NCBI GenBank assembly: GCA_949775045.1
Contig: OX459108.1
Location: forward strand, 1,935,631-1,999,630
Direction of reading: 5' to 3'
Length of the DNA: 64,000 nucleotides
Source of the DNA: Metridium senile
Taxonomy: Eukaryota; Cnidaria; Anthozoa; Actiniaria; Metridiidae
Position numbers and translations under genes: made by a program. Under the pieces are notes generated by a model. The model did no database searches. It had not been told where the DNA came from and was given only the letters and a program-made list of their open reading frames with translations. Position 1 is the stretch's first letter. The number at the start of each line of letters is the position of its first letter. Shown here one piece after another: positions 10,671 through 23,200 of this stretch.

Positions 10671-11983
10671 CACTCTGAGTTGATAATTCATAGCCTACGG
10701 CGTTAGAAACAGTTTTGTAAGCTTATCAAAATAAAGTCATGCGTTTTTAATTGATAACAAATTAGTCAAGCTAGCTTGGACGCGGGACTGCATATACTTA
10801 ATTAATTATTGTCAAGAAGCCATTCAGCAAGGCGCTCCCCAAATGCAGCCGTCGTTATTATCTACTGTGCCCGAGCAAGGAAGTTCAAAGAATAAAGCCT
10901 TTTGTCGGTAGGTTCTAGGTTATATTAAGATTAAAAAAGGTATTCTAAATGGGCTAAACTAGCTTATTAATAACTTAATATAGAGGTTTTTTCGAGGATT
11001 TATGACACAAAATCGCAGCTTAAAAATAGTGGTTACTCTTTAATAAGCCGTGAAATATTTTTTGTTGGGTTTTAATTTAATCGTTTATATTGTCGTAAAT
11101 ACTGAGAATGCTGAATGAATATGGCTTAAAATGTTTTTGAGAGCTTAAACTAAATTGTAAATGGATTATTTGAGAGTCGGTCATTGTGCTACAGTATTTT
11201 TATTGCCGGATCGAATTCAGACTTTTCTTTCTTGTCGAGAAAAAAAAGCAGAAATCACGATGAAAAATCAGTTGACTCCGAATCTAAACGAATACAAACA
11301 GCCTTTTATGACAATGAGTAATACTTTTTCGCTTTAAACATGTTAACACATTTAGCAAAAGGAAGGAAATTTTGTGCGCGCAAACAACTACTTTCTTCCT
11401 CAATGTCAATATCAGTAATTGAGGTTTATTAAAATCTCTAAGGCTTTAATTATCTATTTGACGAGTAAATCAAAATTTAATATCCTAAATCATGTCAAAT
11501 TTACCGCTTACCAAATACTAATATACGATAAATAGATAGATTTCACGGTCTTCGTAAAATATACTTATATTTAGGCGTTCTGTTTAACTAGATTTTTGTC
11601 GGAAACTCTCAATATTTATTCTTGATATTTAGCAGAGAATTTGTTATTTGTAAGAATTCCATTTTTTTTTTTGGCGTTGTTTCGCTTTGCGCGTTTGATC
11701 CAGTGATTTTTTAAGTGTTTTTCGTTTTTTATCTAGACGCTGTTTGAAACAATCATTATACACAAAATTTAGAGAAACAGTTTGAAAACAGTTTCATTTA
11801 ACTGCGTTAATTCAATGATATTTTAAGCGTTTTGCATTTTTTTAGACTCTGTTTGCAGAGATCGTTTAACAAAATCTATATCTAATTTTCATTCACAGTT
11901 TTGTAATATTCTGCATGTTTCAGTGAAATAATCAGTTAAAATAATCCAGATCTAAATCAAAACATTTTAGATTAATAACTCAA
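10671..11983. other. AT-rich stretch, nothing recognised
   Basis: No open frame with non-repeat composition, no RNA gene and no clear repeat structure was found by reading both strands. Confidence 0.5.
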
Positions 11984-12232
11984 AAGTGGCTAGCTTTTTT
12001 TCACCGTTTCTTACTTATATTTCATGTCATTTTCGTCTCTGTAAAATGAATTATGCAAAAATATGAAAACAGCTTTGAACAGCTTTTATATGCCGGTTAC
12101 AAATTGAAAAAGTGGTTAGCTTTTTTTCACCGTTTCTTACTTATATTTCATGTCATTTTCGTCTCTCTAAAATGAATTATGCAAAAATATGAAAACAGCT
12201 TTCAACAGCTTTTATATGTTACAAATTGAACA
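11984..12232 (+). repeat. Two-copy tandem duplication, ~126 bp unit
   Basis: Both copies contain TAGCTTTTTTTCACCGTTTC and TGAATTATGCAAAAATATG, nearly identical. A recent duplication. Confidence 0.9.
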
Positions 12233-12299
12233 CAAACAAGTATATGGTAACAATTTATTGTAAATAAGCCTGGTTCACACTAGTGACATATAAGCATAA

Positions 12300-12440
12300 C
12301 TAAGGGGCTGTTTATATGAAGGCGAGTTGTCATTGCTAGCCGGGATAACTCTATATTGTTTTGAGTCCCCCGGGGAATACAAAACAAAAGAGTTATCCCG
12401 GCTAGCAGGGACAACACGCTTTCATATAAACAGGCCTTTG
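12300..12440. mobile_element. Fold-back MITE
   Basis: Inverted arms GGCTGTTTATATGAAGGCG and GCTTTCATATAAACAGGCC, with inner GCTAGCCGGGATAACTC / GAGTTATCCCGGCTAGC, around a spacer of about 40 bp. Confidence 0.8.
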
Positions 12441-12497
12441 GTCTTTGCATAATAGCCGCATTTGTCTTTTCTCACACCTATTTGAGAAATGCTTCAC

Positions 12498-12702
12498 TGA
12501 GGCCTCGTCTACACGAATCCGATCCGGCTGAAACCGCATAGAAATATATGCGTCCACACGAATCCGCGTATCCGGAGGATTTAAGTAAAAGTATGCGGTT
12601 TCAGTGACCGCATTCAATGGATTCGTGTGGACGATAGGCCGATTCGCATCAAAAAGTATGCGGTTTCAAAAGTATCCGGATCCGTGTAAACGGGGTCTGA
12701 GT
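12498..12702. mobile_element. ~200 bp MITE, copy 2 of the GTCTACACGAATCCG family
   Basis: Same family as 5888-6088, opposite orientation. GGCCTCGTCTACACGAATCC at the left; GGATCCGTGTAAACGGGGTC at the right. The arms also contain TGCGGTTTCA blocks. Confidence 0.8.
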
Positions 12703-12825
12703 CTGCGTATGTTGCTTATTCTTATATCGTTGTGTGAACCAGGATTTCATAGCAAGTTTTCTAGTGTTTTAAGTCGTCGTAATTCTTCTGATTAAATTGT
12801 AGTTAATTATTAACAGATTTAAATG

Positions 12826-13377
12826 TACAACCTTTTTAAAATAGGTGTATGTCTATAATTCCTTTCCGTCTTGGAATGACCTATTGCCTTAGACAACCTT
12901 TTTGAAATAGGTGTATGCCTATAATTCCTTTCCATCTTGGAATGACCTATCGCCTTTGACAACCTTTTTGAAATAGGTGTATGTCTATAATTCCTTTCTG
13001 TCTTGGAATGACCTATCACCTTGGACAACCTTTTTAAAATAGGTGTATGTCTATAATTCCTTTCCCTCTTGGAATGACCTATCGCCTTTGACAACCTTTT
13101 TGAAATAGGTGTATGCCTATAATTTCTTTCCGTCTTGGAATGACCTATTGCCTTTGACAACCTTTTTAAAATAGGCGTATGCCTATTATTTCTTGACCTA
13201 TCGACTTGGACAACCTTTTTGAAATAGGTGTATGCCTATAATTCCTTTCCGTCTTGGAATGACCTATCACCTTGGACAAATGTTTTGAAATAGGTGTATG
13301 CCTATGATTCCTTTCCCTCTTGGAATGACCTATCGCCTTGGACAACCTTTTTGAAATAGGTGTATGCCTATAATTCC
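12826..13377. repeat. 64 bp tandem array, ~8-9 copies, carrying a MITE-like end motif
   Basis: Units contain AACCTTTTTGAAATAGGTGT, ATGCCTATAATTCCTTTCC and TTGGAATGACCTATCGCC. The block TTTGAAATAGGTGTA matches the termini of MITEs at 43.2, 45.6-46.7 and (variant) 51.9 kb in this window, so the array probably arose from a MITE end. One unit near 13180 is shortened. Confidence 0.9.
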
Positions 13378-13380
13378 GAA

Positions 13381-13818
13381 TGATATAATGATAATGATAA
13401 TGATAATGATAATGATAATGATAATGATAATGATAATGATAATGATAATGATAATGATAATGATAATGATAATGATAATGATAATGATAATGATAATGAT
13501 AATGATAATGATAATGATAATGATAATGATAATGATAATGACAATGACAATGACAATGACAATGACAATGACAATGACAATGACAATGACAATGACAATG
13601 ACAATGACAATGACAATGATAATGATAATGATAATGATAATGATAATGATAATGATAATGATAATGATAATGATAATGGTAATGATAATGCTAATGCTAA
13701 TGATAATGATAATGATAATGATAATGATAATGGTAATGATAATGCTAATGATAATGATAATGATAATGATAATGATAATGATAATGATAATGATAATGAT
13801 AATGATAATGATAATGAA
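13381..13818. repeat. ATGATA hexamer microsatellite with an internal ATGACA block
   Basis: Over 70 hexamer units. Units 13538-13617 are uniformly ATGACA; the flanks are ATGATA with a few ATGGTA/ATGCTA variants near 13675-13750. Met-Ile and Leu-Ser frames through it are artefacts. Confidence 0.98.
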
Positions 13819-14111
13819 AAAAAAAAATTTAGACTAAAAAAAAATTAGACTATATAACAAATAGATAAATAACAAAAAATGTATTATAAAATAATTTCTC
13901 TCTTAAATATACAACCGAATTAAATTATTCAATATAAGATGTATGCGCGTTGATCGTTTAATCCATTTGGGTGAAATCCTTTTCCTAATTAATATTATAC
14001 TTAGCGGCAAATCCTGCAAGATTAAGATTAAATACATTTAAAGTACACGCACTAACACAACACCACAATACAATTGGCCGAAGAAAATCTATAAAATATA
14101 CTCTTGTTAAT

Positions 14112-14395
14112 CTGATTGGGCGATATCAAGGTCCGAAATCTCTCGCCTTTTATCTGATTGGCTAATATCACGCTACAAATCTATATCCTTGAATCTGATT
14201 GGCTAATAATAAGCTAGAAAATCATCACCTTTAATCTGATTGGCTTATACAAAGCTAGAAAATCCCTCATCTTGTTTTGATTGGATGGTTTCGGATTAAG
14301 AGCTTTTAATTGTTTCTAAGTTGGTCGTTGATTGGCTAATTGGATATCACGATTACTTCAACTGATTGTTGATTGGCTGTTGAGTTACATCCTCT
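14112..14395. repeat. Degenerate repeats containing about eight CCAAT boxes
   Basis: CTGATTGG(C/G) or TTGATTGG recurs about every 30-50 bp from 14112 to 14390, often followed by CTAATAT. ATTGG is the reverse of CCAAT, the NF-Y core. No gene start was recognised beside it. Confidence 0.6.
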
Positions 14396-15120
14396 TTTTG
14401 ATTGACAGTTTCAAGTGGTGTGAATTAGGATCCGTGTTTTTCAAGGAAATTGGCTCGACAGAGGAAATGAGAGGCAGAAAAACTACATTAACGAAAAAAG
14501 GACATCACTTAAATCATTTCAAACTCACCGCGAAATATTTCAAGTGTTTTCAAATTTGTGCTCAAAAACGTCCATCTTTCACTACAGTATTTACTACGAA
14601 ATATAAAATTTGAAGTTGTTGAGATGAAATGCCAGGCTCAATTACTAAAAACCCCGCTGGTTAAAGATAGTAATCTAAGAACATGGCACAAACATTGATG
14701 GATCTGTTTTCAAACATGAAGTCTTGCTTTGATAAGCTAAATATCAACTCAACCTAAAATCAATCTAATTTTCAACTGGAAAGGAGAAGATGTTCAAGCT
14801 TTCGTAAACCTTCTCTAATCATGTTGAAGTTTCCTAGAGTTACTTTTCAAAGGTAAGGTTGTATGTTTAATATCTATTTCGTAGATTTATATTGTGTTAT
14901 TAGAGTTACTCAGCCGTGCATGCAGTAGGATGAGTATAATTTAAAGTAAACAAACAACATGTCATTAATGATAAAATATGCAATTCGCACGCAATTCAAT
15001 AAAGAATCTTATAAATATGATATTAGTATAGAGTAGAGGATAAAGAGCAGAATCAAATTTGTTTTTTGATTTGTTTGAAGGCGATCTATTTCCTTTTTTT
15101 CTTGATCAGTTAATTTGATT
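14396..15120. other. AT-rich stretch, nothing recognised
   Basis: A 93-codon frame at 14332-14613 overlaps the CCAAT repeats, and no domain or splice context supports it. No other structure noticed. Confidence 0.4.
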
Positions 15121-15124
15121 AATT

Positions 15125-15478
15125 AACTCGTTCATCCATTCATTCATTCGATTATCCATCTTTTATTCATTCATTTATCCAATCATTTATTTATTCATTC
15201 ATCCATTCATCCATTCATTTATCCATTCATTTATCCATTTATTCATTCATCCGTCCTTTTATTCATCTATCTTTATATTTATTTATTCATCCATTCATCC
15301 ATTCATCCATTCATTTATTCATTCATCCATTCATTCATCATCCATTTCATCCATCCATCCATCCATTCATTCATCATCCATTTCATCCATCCATCCATTC
15401 ATCCATTCATCATCCATCCATCCATCCATCCATCCATCCATTCACCCATCGATCCATACATTCATTCAATCAATCATT
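15125..15478. repeat. CATT/CATC tetranucleotide microsatellite
   Basis: Interrupted ATTCATCC-type units over about 350 bp. Confidence 0.95.
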
Positions 15479-16984
15479 TAGCACTGAATTTCTTTCATAT
15501 ATAATCAAGCGTATTTTTAAGCGTATTTTGTCATTGTTGTCATCATCAGTTAAAAGGCATTAATTTTTTCTTTGTCAATATACCTAACGTTCAAATAAAT
15601 GTTTTTTTATAAGTGCGCGAGCCGTGAAATTTTTCCTGTTTTCCGACTAAACTGCTTTGACCTAAATTAGCTTTTGTATTTCAATTCAAACTTCATTAGC
15701 ATCACAATTGAATAGTGTTGGTCTTAAATGACAATTATTGAATAACAAGAAAGCTATATTTTGATTTATGGCTTTCAATTTAGGATAATTCATTTTATTT
15801 ATTTAATAAATCTCGCAACAATTCATTATTTTGAATAGGCATGAATCTAACAAGTATATTTTCAAACAAAGACTGCTTCCTCAGTGAGCGGAAACAGAGA
15901 AGAAAGCGAATTTCTTTTTCAAAATAAATAGTTTTTTTGTGTTATAAATAAACGCTAAATCAAAGCGACCGCGAGATTATTGTTTAGGTAATTCAAAACT
16001 AAACCTTTCTAGCTTTTTTTTCGTTATGTAGAATTATTATTCGTGTTAAGCAGAGTGGAATATTGTAAATACGATTATTGCTAGGGGAAGTAGAAAAAAT
16101 AAACAAACTATTTTCAGGTTTTTAGTCAGTTGCATGGATAAAGATATTGCTATTTATATTTTCAACGTGGGTTTGGTTCGCTATTTTAGCTTCTTCTTTT
16201 CTTATTTATCTGCCGTGAAGAAAAATGTATTATTTGGAATTGCTTCCTTGTCAGTTATATCTCTCGTATTTTTTTCTGTCAGCCGGTGACAAAGGCACTC
16301 GACAAAGCTATCAATTAAGAGACTTTTCCTCAATTATCAACTCGTCTAAATGAGATATTTGCTCTTGAAAATTGTATAAAAATGGTCAATTTGGATAGAA
16401 AATGACAATTTACGGTAATAATTAGCTCAAAATATTGTCCCTGAAACGTTTCCCTGCAAACATCTTTTCAAATTGAAAGCGAAGTTGCAATTTGATAATA
16501 TCAATAACAAAATCTTGTTGTCTTTTTTTTTTAACAAGAATAGAACAGAAAAAATAATTATAAATTGTGTGAAAATTCTTCGTGAAAATTGAATACAATT
16601 ATCAATTTTTTGACATCAAAAAGACATTGTTTATATAACATTTGAAGGAAAAAATGTGTTTTATTGTTGCAAAGTGATCTATTTTCAAATCAAAACTAAC
16701 TATTTTGCAAATATAGCCATCGGAAACATTCAATTGATGAGAGCTACATCGTGGGATGTCAAATGAATAATGTTCCATTGAAATTAAGTACTTTACTTCA
16801 CATTTATAAAGACTTTGAGGTTTCTTAAAATATATAGTGATACCGACTCAGATAGTGATTTATAAAATTTTGAATAGCCCTGGAGGCTTCCTCGCGAAAA
16901 ATACATACGAAAAGATTTAACGTCATAAAGGTTAGTAAGTAACAATTTTTTATACGGCTTATCAGTGACAATTTCAATACTCAA
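15479..16984. other. AT-rich stretch, nothing recognised
   Basis: Read on both strands; only short AT-rich frames and homopolymer runs. Confidence 0.5.
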
Positions 16985-17196
16985 TTTCATGTTATCTATC
17001 ACCGCTGTACTATTCAGTTGCATAGGCTAAGCCTCGATTTGCTGTCAAAATATTCACAAATTCCAATTAAGCAAAGCATGGAAAAAATGTTATCGCTTCA
17101 CATTTAAAACACATTTAAATTTATTTTGAATTGGAGGATATCTCTGTGCAAATGCGCTTTTTGTCACATAGTACAGCGGTGCTAGATAACATGAAA
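16985..17196. mobile_element. ~210 bp MITE (TTTCATGTTATCTA family)
   Basis: Termini TTTCATGTTATCTATCACCG and TGCTAGATAACATGAAA, with subterminal GCTGTACTATT / TAGTACAGCGG. Related tandem copies lie at 35068-35520. Confidence 0.8.
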
Positions 17197-17216
17197 CTGG
17201 TTTATTTTCTATGGAC

Positions 17217-17359
17217 CGAATCGAAATATGGCGTACTCTTATTGTTCTTGACTGTCTAGCCTTGTGTTCACGTTGGAAAACAATAGAGTTTTCACATGTA
17301 TGCGAGGCTGGGCAGTCAAGAAGAATTGTTATTCAAATTGGCCGCCATATTTCGATTCG
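17217..17359. mobile_element. Fold-back element
   Basis: CGAATCGAAATATGGCG at the left and CGCCATATTTCGATTCG at the right, with inner TTCTTGACTG / CAGTCAAGAA. Confidence 0.75.
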
Positions 17360-17545
17360 ATGTATAAAACGCCAAAGTCATTTTTGCCGCCAGTTTGCCG
17401 GTAAATGTTTTTTTTTCGGTGCACAGCTGGCTCTAGTACGTGTGCGTATCCTGCACAGACGGTTTTATTGTCGATTATTCTTGGAAAAATATTCGAAACT
17501 TTATAAGATCTAGAGTGGCTTGCACGGGAGGCCAAGCTGGTACCA

Positions 17546-17735
17546 TTACTGCGGTTTTCGACTTTCTGCGAACTCAGACATTTCAACGGCTCGTTATGAA
17601 ATACGTTTTTAGCTGCCGCCAATCAAGGATTTAAAAGGTACCGACTGATTAGTTTTGATTGAAGGCAGCTAAAAACGTGTTTCACAATAAGCCGTGGGAA
17701 TGTCTGAGTTCGCAGAAAGTGGAAAACCGCAGTAA
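17546..17735. mobile_element. Fold-back element with ~75 bp arms
   Basis: The left arm TTACTGCGGTTTTCGACTTT is mirrored by AAGTGGAAAACCGCAGTAA. The arms continue through CTGCGAACTCAGACATT and TTTTTAGCTGCC. A G-tract (17747-17764) follows. Confidence 0.8.
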
Positions 17736-17991
17736 ATAGAATTTGAGGGGGGGGGGGGGGGGGGAAATGACGCTTGTGGCATTTTGGCGCCCAATATGCA
17801 AATTTTATTCAAAGCAGTTCTTATTTCACAGGAAGTAAAAACGCTGTAATCCAGCAATAGTCGAAAGCTGTGTTTTCGTTGGCCCCCTAATACCGTAGCG
17901 CTATTGTTTGGTTAGGTTTAGGGCAATTGTTTGGAAAGACTCTATTGTTTTTTAAACCAATCCTAAAAGATTTTCGATTTGGTGCTGGATT

Positions 17992-18515
17992 GGCCGATAA
18001 ACTTGACGCGCGCGTCATTTTGGCGCCAAAAATGCAAATTTTATTCAAAAATTGAAGTTCTTATATCAAAAGAAATAGAAGTTTTATCAGAAAAACTTGA
18101 CGCGCGTGTCATTTTGGCGCCAAAAATGCAAATTTTATTCATAATCAAGCATGCAGTTCCTATTTTACAGAAAGTAGAAGTTTTTATCAAAAACACTTGA
18201 CGCGCGCGTCAATTTGGCGCCAAAAATGCTAAGTTTATTCATAATCAAAACATGCAATTCTTATATCAAAAGAAATATAAGTTTTATCATAAAAACTTGA
18301 CGCATGCAGCATTTTGGCGCCAAAAATGCAAATTTTATTCAAAACATGCAGTTCCTATTTTACAGAAAGTAGAAGTTTTTATCATAAAAACTTGACGCGC
18401 GCGTCATTTTGGCGCCAAAAATGCAAATTTTATTCCAAACATGCAGTTCTTATATCAAGAGCAATAGAAGTTTTATCAGAAAAACTTGACGCGCGCAGCA
18501 TTTTGGCGCCAAATA
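17992..18515 (+). repeat. ~95 bp tandem array with an E2F-like palindrome in each unit
   Basis: About six units of 90-105 bp. Each has CTTGACGCGCGCGTC (or variant), then TTTTGGCGCCAAAA, then ATGCAAATTTTATTC. Outlying related copies are near 17766-17850 and 18660-18695. TTTTGGCGCCAAAA matches the E2F consensus TTTSSCGC as a perfect palindrome. ATGCAAAT, present in most units, matches the POU/octamer core. Confidence 0.9.
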
Positions 18516-18819
18516 AGTAAAGGTATCACAAGAGCTCTCAATTGCTCTCAATTTCAAAGGAAGTATAATTTTTTATCTAATATCTTTGAAGAAAGTAGTC
18601 GCTTGCGTTTTATTTTTGCCATAAAATGTATTATTGATAGTTTTCGAAACTGAACGAAATTCGACGCGTGTGCCATGCAATTTGGCGCCAAAAAATCTAA
18701 TTCATCTTTTTCTTGCGCAGTTGCACTAAAATTTTCTTCGGACAAACATGGAGTAACACGTTATTTGTTGGCAGCGGAAATACATTTAAATATATAAACA
18801 GTCCGGCATTCGTGGTCCT

Positions 18820-18925
18820 TTTCGATAGGTAATATAATGAAATTTGTAACACCGCAAAAAATGTCGACTTAACTTTATTGAAGTCCGTTTCGAGCTTTAG
18901 CCCTTCGTCATGGTCCTGTTCAGTT
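18820..18925 (-). repeat. Dispersed copy of the satellite-B flank with a GAAAC hairpin motif
   Basis: On the minus strand: TGACGAAGGGCTAAAGCTCG then AAACGGAC, AAGTTAAGTCGAC, GCGGTGTTACAAATTTCAT and ATTACCTATCG. The last parts match satellite B monomers. Copies with the same GGGCTAAAGCTCG(A/G)AACG block occur near 27630 and 33045. Confidence 0.7.
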
Positions 18926-19131
18926 AATTTTGTCTCTCCACATGCAACCGTTTTCTTCAATCAAAACTTATTAGTGAGTAGTTCTTTTGATATTTATGAT
19001 TGGCAGCAATGAAAAAACAAATTACAACAATCGATTTTGTACAGTCTTGTGAATTCAAAGCTTTTGGAGAAAGGATTGAGACCATTTTTTTGTGCAGCCT
19101 TCGTATACATTCATATATTGTACTGATTTGG

Positions 19132-19318
19132 TACAGCCCGTTGTGGTATGGCAAGGAATGCATGTATCAAGAAACATTAAAAAGATCACCGGTTTTGTCT
19201 GTACTCTTTGACTAATTTACCTCAGTACAATCAACACAGCCTGTGGTAAGGCAAGGAATGCATGTATCAACAAATAATAAAAATATCACAGTTTTGTTTG
19301 GACTAATTTACCTCCCGT
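19132..19318 (+). repeat. Two-copy direct repeat, ~95 bp
   Basis: GGCAAGGAATGCATGTATCA occurs at 19149 and 19252. Both copies end in GACTAATTTACCTC. Confidence 0.8.
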
Positions 19319-20260
19319 CTGCGGCACAGATGACACAGCTAGTAATAAGATATATATATTAAACGGTTCTTTTCGATCTTTACTTTTTGAAATTGCGCCT
19401 TTTTGAAGTTATAGAATAGGTATTTTCACACATGAAGGCGGAAACATCGTCTTATGACGGACAAGAAGTCGTCTGGTTTGAAAACGGGACGAAAAACATT
19501 TGAGACAAAAAAGTCGTCTTATTTGATTGAATTAACATAATTAATTCAACACGTTTCAACAATGTTGAAAGCGTTTAAAAGTTTCATTGCAATAAATATA
19601 ATTCAAGTGAAGCTATTTGGAATCAAAATTACAGACATTTGTATGTGTTCAGTGAACTGTTTCCTTGCAAGCCTCATTGTGGGGGTTTCACACTTTTGAA
19701 ACTCTCATAACTTCTCAATAATTTAAAATTTTTGTCTCAAACGTTTTACCTTTGTTGATGTCATTCTAATCTATAATTTTGATGTAGTGGTCAATAAAAA
19801 TATGAAATTAAAAAAATATGATAATGAAGCGACGGCAATATTGGTATTCGGTTGCAAGGAATGCATTTTTATCAACAAACAAAATATATTAATCAAAATA
19901 CCTATAACTATTTCATAACAGTAGTCTATCAAAATGTATACATGCAACCCATTTTGCAAAATGGAAATGAAATTTTCAGCAAGATTATTATAATTAAAGC
20001 TTATACAATTGAAAAGTTACACAAAACACAAATCCTATAATATCTTAAAAGTAAACACACCACATGACAACGTCAAAACATTAGATATTTGCACATATAA
20101 ATAACATTTTGAGTGTGAGATTTGATTAATTCCGAGCAAGTCGCTCAACATTATACGATGACAAACTCCGATAGTTACAGGTGAATGTTGAATTTGGAGA
20201 AATAATTTTGTAAATTAGACGAAGTTTGTTGGTTAACCGCTTAATTTACTGTATAATAAG
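19319..20260. other. AT-rich stretch, nothing recognised
   Basis: No gene or repeat recognised. A third GCAAGGAATGCAT fragment lies near 19854. Confidence 0.5.
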
Positions 20261-20264
20261 CGAT

Positions 20265-23200
20265 AGGTAATATAATGGAATTTATAACACCGTAAAAAAT
20301 ATTTACTTAACTTTACTATATCAAACACCGACGTAGCCTATACTAGTTTACTCGCTACTGTTTCCCTTTTTTACGGTGTTACAAATTTCATTCTATTACC
20401 TATCGTTTATATCAAACACCGACGCAGTCTATACTAGTTTACTCGCTACTGTTTCCCTTTTTTACGATGTTACAAATTTCATTCTATTACCTATCGTTTA
20501 TATCAAACACCGACGCAGTCTATACTAGTTTACTCGCTACTGTTTCCCTTTTTTACGATGTTACAAATTTCATTCTATTACCTATCGTTTATATCAAACA
20601 CCGACGTAGCCTATACTAGTTTACTCGCTAGTTTCCCTTTTTTACGATGTTACAAATTTCATTCTATTACCTATCGTTTATATCAAACACCGACGTAGCC
20701 TATACTAGTTTACTCGCTAGTTTCCCTTTTTTACGATGTTACAAATTTCATTCTATTACCTATCGTTTATATCAAACACCGACGTAGCCTATACTAGTTT
20801 ACTCGCTAGTTTCCCTTTTTTACGATGTTACAAATTTCATTCTATTACCTATCGTTTATATCAAACACCGACGCAGCCTATACTAGTTTACTCGCTAGTT
20901 TCCCTTTTTTACGATGTTACAAATTTCATTCTATTACCTATCGTTTATATCAAACACCGACGTAGCCTATACTAGTTTACTCGCTAGTTTCCCTTTTTTA
21001 CGATGTTACAAATTTCATTCTATTACCTATCGTTTATATCAAACACCGACGTAGCCTATACTAGTTTACTCGCTAGTTTCCCTTTTTTACGATGTTACAA
21101 ATTTCATTCTATTACCTATCGTTTATATCAAACACCGACGCAGTCTATACTAGTTTACTCGCTACTGTTTCCCTTTTTTACGATGTTACAAATTTCATTC
21201 TATTACCTATCGTTTATATCAAACACCGACGTAGCCTATACTAGTTTACTCGCTAGTTTCCCTTTTTTACGATGTTACAAATTTCATTCTATTACCTATC
21301 GTTTATATCAAACACCGACGTAGCCTATACTAGTTTACTCGCTAGTTTCCCTTTTTTACGATGTTACAAATTTCATTCTATTACCTATCGTTTATATCAA
21401 ACACCGACGTAGCCTATACTAGTTTACTCGCTAGTTTCCCTTTTTTACGATGTTACAAATTTCATTCTATTACCTATCGTTTATATCAAACACCGACGTA
21501 GCCTATACTAGTTTACTCGCTAGTTTCCCTTTTTTACGATGTTACAAATTTCATTCTATTACCTATCGTTTATATCAAACACCGACGCAGTCTATACTAG
21601 TTTACTCGCTACTGTTTCCCTTTTTTACGATGTTACAAATTTCATTCTATTACCTATCGTTTATATCAAACACCGACGTAGCCTATACTAGTTTACTCGC
21701 TAGTTTCCCTTTTTTACGATGTTACAAATTTCATTCTATTACCTATCGTTTATATCAAACACCGACGTAGCCTATACTAGTTTACTCGCTAGTTTCCCTT
21801 TTTTACGATGTTACAAATTTCATTCTATTACCTATCGTTTATATCAAACACCGACGTAGCCTATACTAGTTTACTCGCTAGTTTCCCTTTTTTACGATGT
21901 TACAAATTTCATTCTATTACCTATCGTTTATATCAAACACCGACGCAGCCTATACTAGTTTACTCGCTAGTTTCCCTTTTTTACGATGTTACAAATTTCA
22001 TTCTATTACCTATCGTTTATATCAAACACCGACGTAGCCTATACTAGTTTACTCGCTAGTTTCCCTTTTTTACGATGTTACAAATTTCATTCTATTACCT
22101 ATCGTTTATATCAAACACCGACGTAGCCTATACTAGTTTACTCGCTAGTTTCCCTTTTTTACGATGTTACAAATTTCATTCTATTACCTATCGTTTATAT
22201 CAAACACCGACGTAGCCTATACTAGTTTACTCGCTAGTTTCCCTTTTTTACGATGTTACAAATTTCATTCTATTACCTATCGTTTATATCAAACACCGAC
22301 GTAGCCTATACTAGTTTACTCGCTAGTTTCCCTTTTTTACGATGTTACAAATTTCATTCTATTACCTATCGTTTATATCAAACACCGACGCAGTCTATAC
22401 TAGTTTACTCGCTACTGTTTCCCTTTTTTACGATGTTACAAATTTCATTCTATTACCTATCGTTTATATCAAACACCGACGTAGCCTATACTAGTTTACT
22501 CGCTAGTTTCCCTTTTTTACGATGTTACAAATTTCATTCTATTACCTATCGTTTATATCAAACACCGACGTAGCCTATACTAGTTTACTCGCTAGTTTCC
22601 CTTTTTTACGATGTTACAAATTTCATTCTATTACCTATCGTTTATATCAAACACCGACGTAGCCTATACTAGTTTACTCGCTAGTTTCCCTTTTTTACGA
22701 TGTTACAAATTTCATTCTATTACCTATCGTTTATATCAAACACCGACGTAGCCTATACTAGTTTACTCGCTAGTTTCCCTTTTTTACGATGTTACAAATT
22801 TCATTCTATTACCTATCGTTTATATCAAACACCGACGCAGTCTATACTAGTTTACTCGCTACTGTTTCCCTTTTTTACGATGTTACAAATTTCATTCTAT
22901 TACCTATCGTTTATATCAAACACCGACGTAGCCTATACTAGTTTACTCGCTAGTTTCCCTTTTTTACGATGTTACAAATTTCATTCTATTACCTATCGTT
23001 TATATCAAACACCGACGTAGCCTATACTAGTTTACTCGCTAGTTTCCCTTTTTTACGATGTTACAAATTTCATTCTATTACCTATCGTTTATATCAAACA
23101 CCGACGTAGCCTATACTAGTTTACTCGCTAGTTTCCCTTTTTTACGATGTTACAAATTTCATTCTATTACCTATCGTTTATATCAAACACCGACGCAGCC

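Noticed and set aside
12819..13160. 113-codon Lys/Arg/His-rich frame (SKAIGHSK repeats)
   Set aside because: Translation of the 64 bp tandem array; interrupted elsewhere in the same array.
14332..14613. 93-codon plus-strand frame as a gene
   Set aside because: Overlaps the CCAAT repeat cluster, has no recognised motif and no splice or polyadenylation context.
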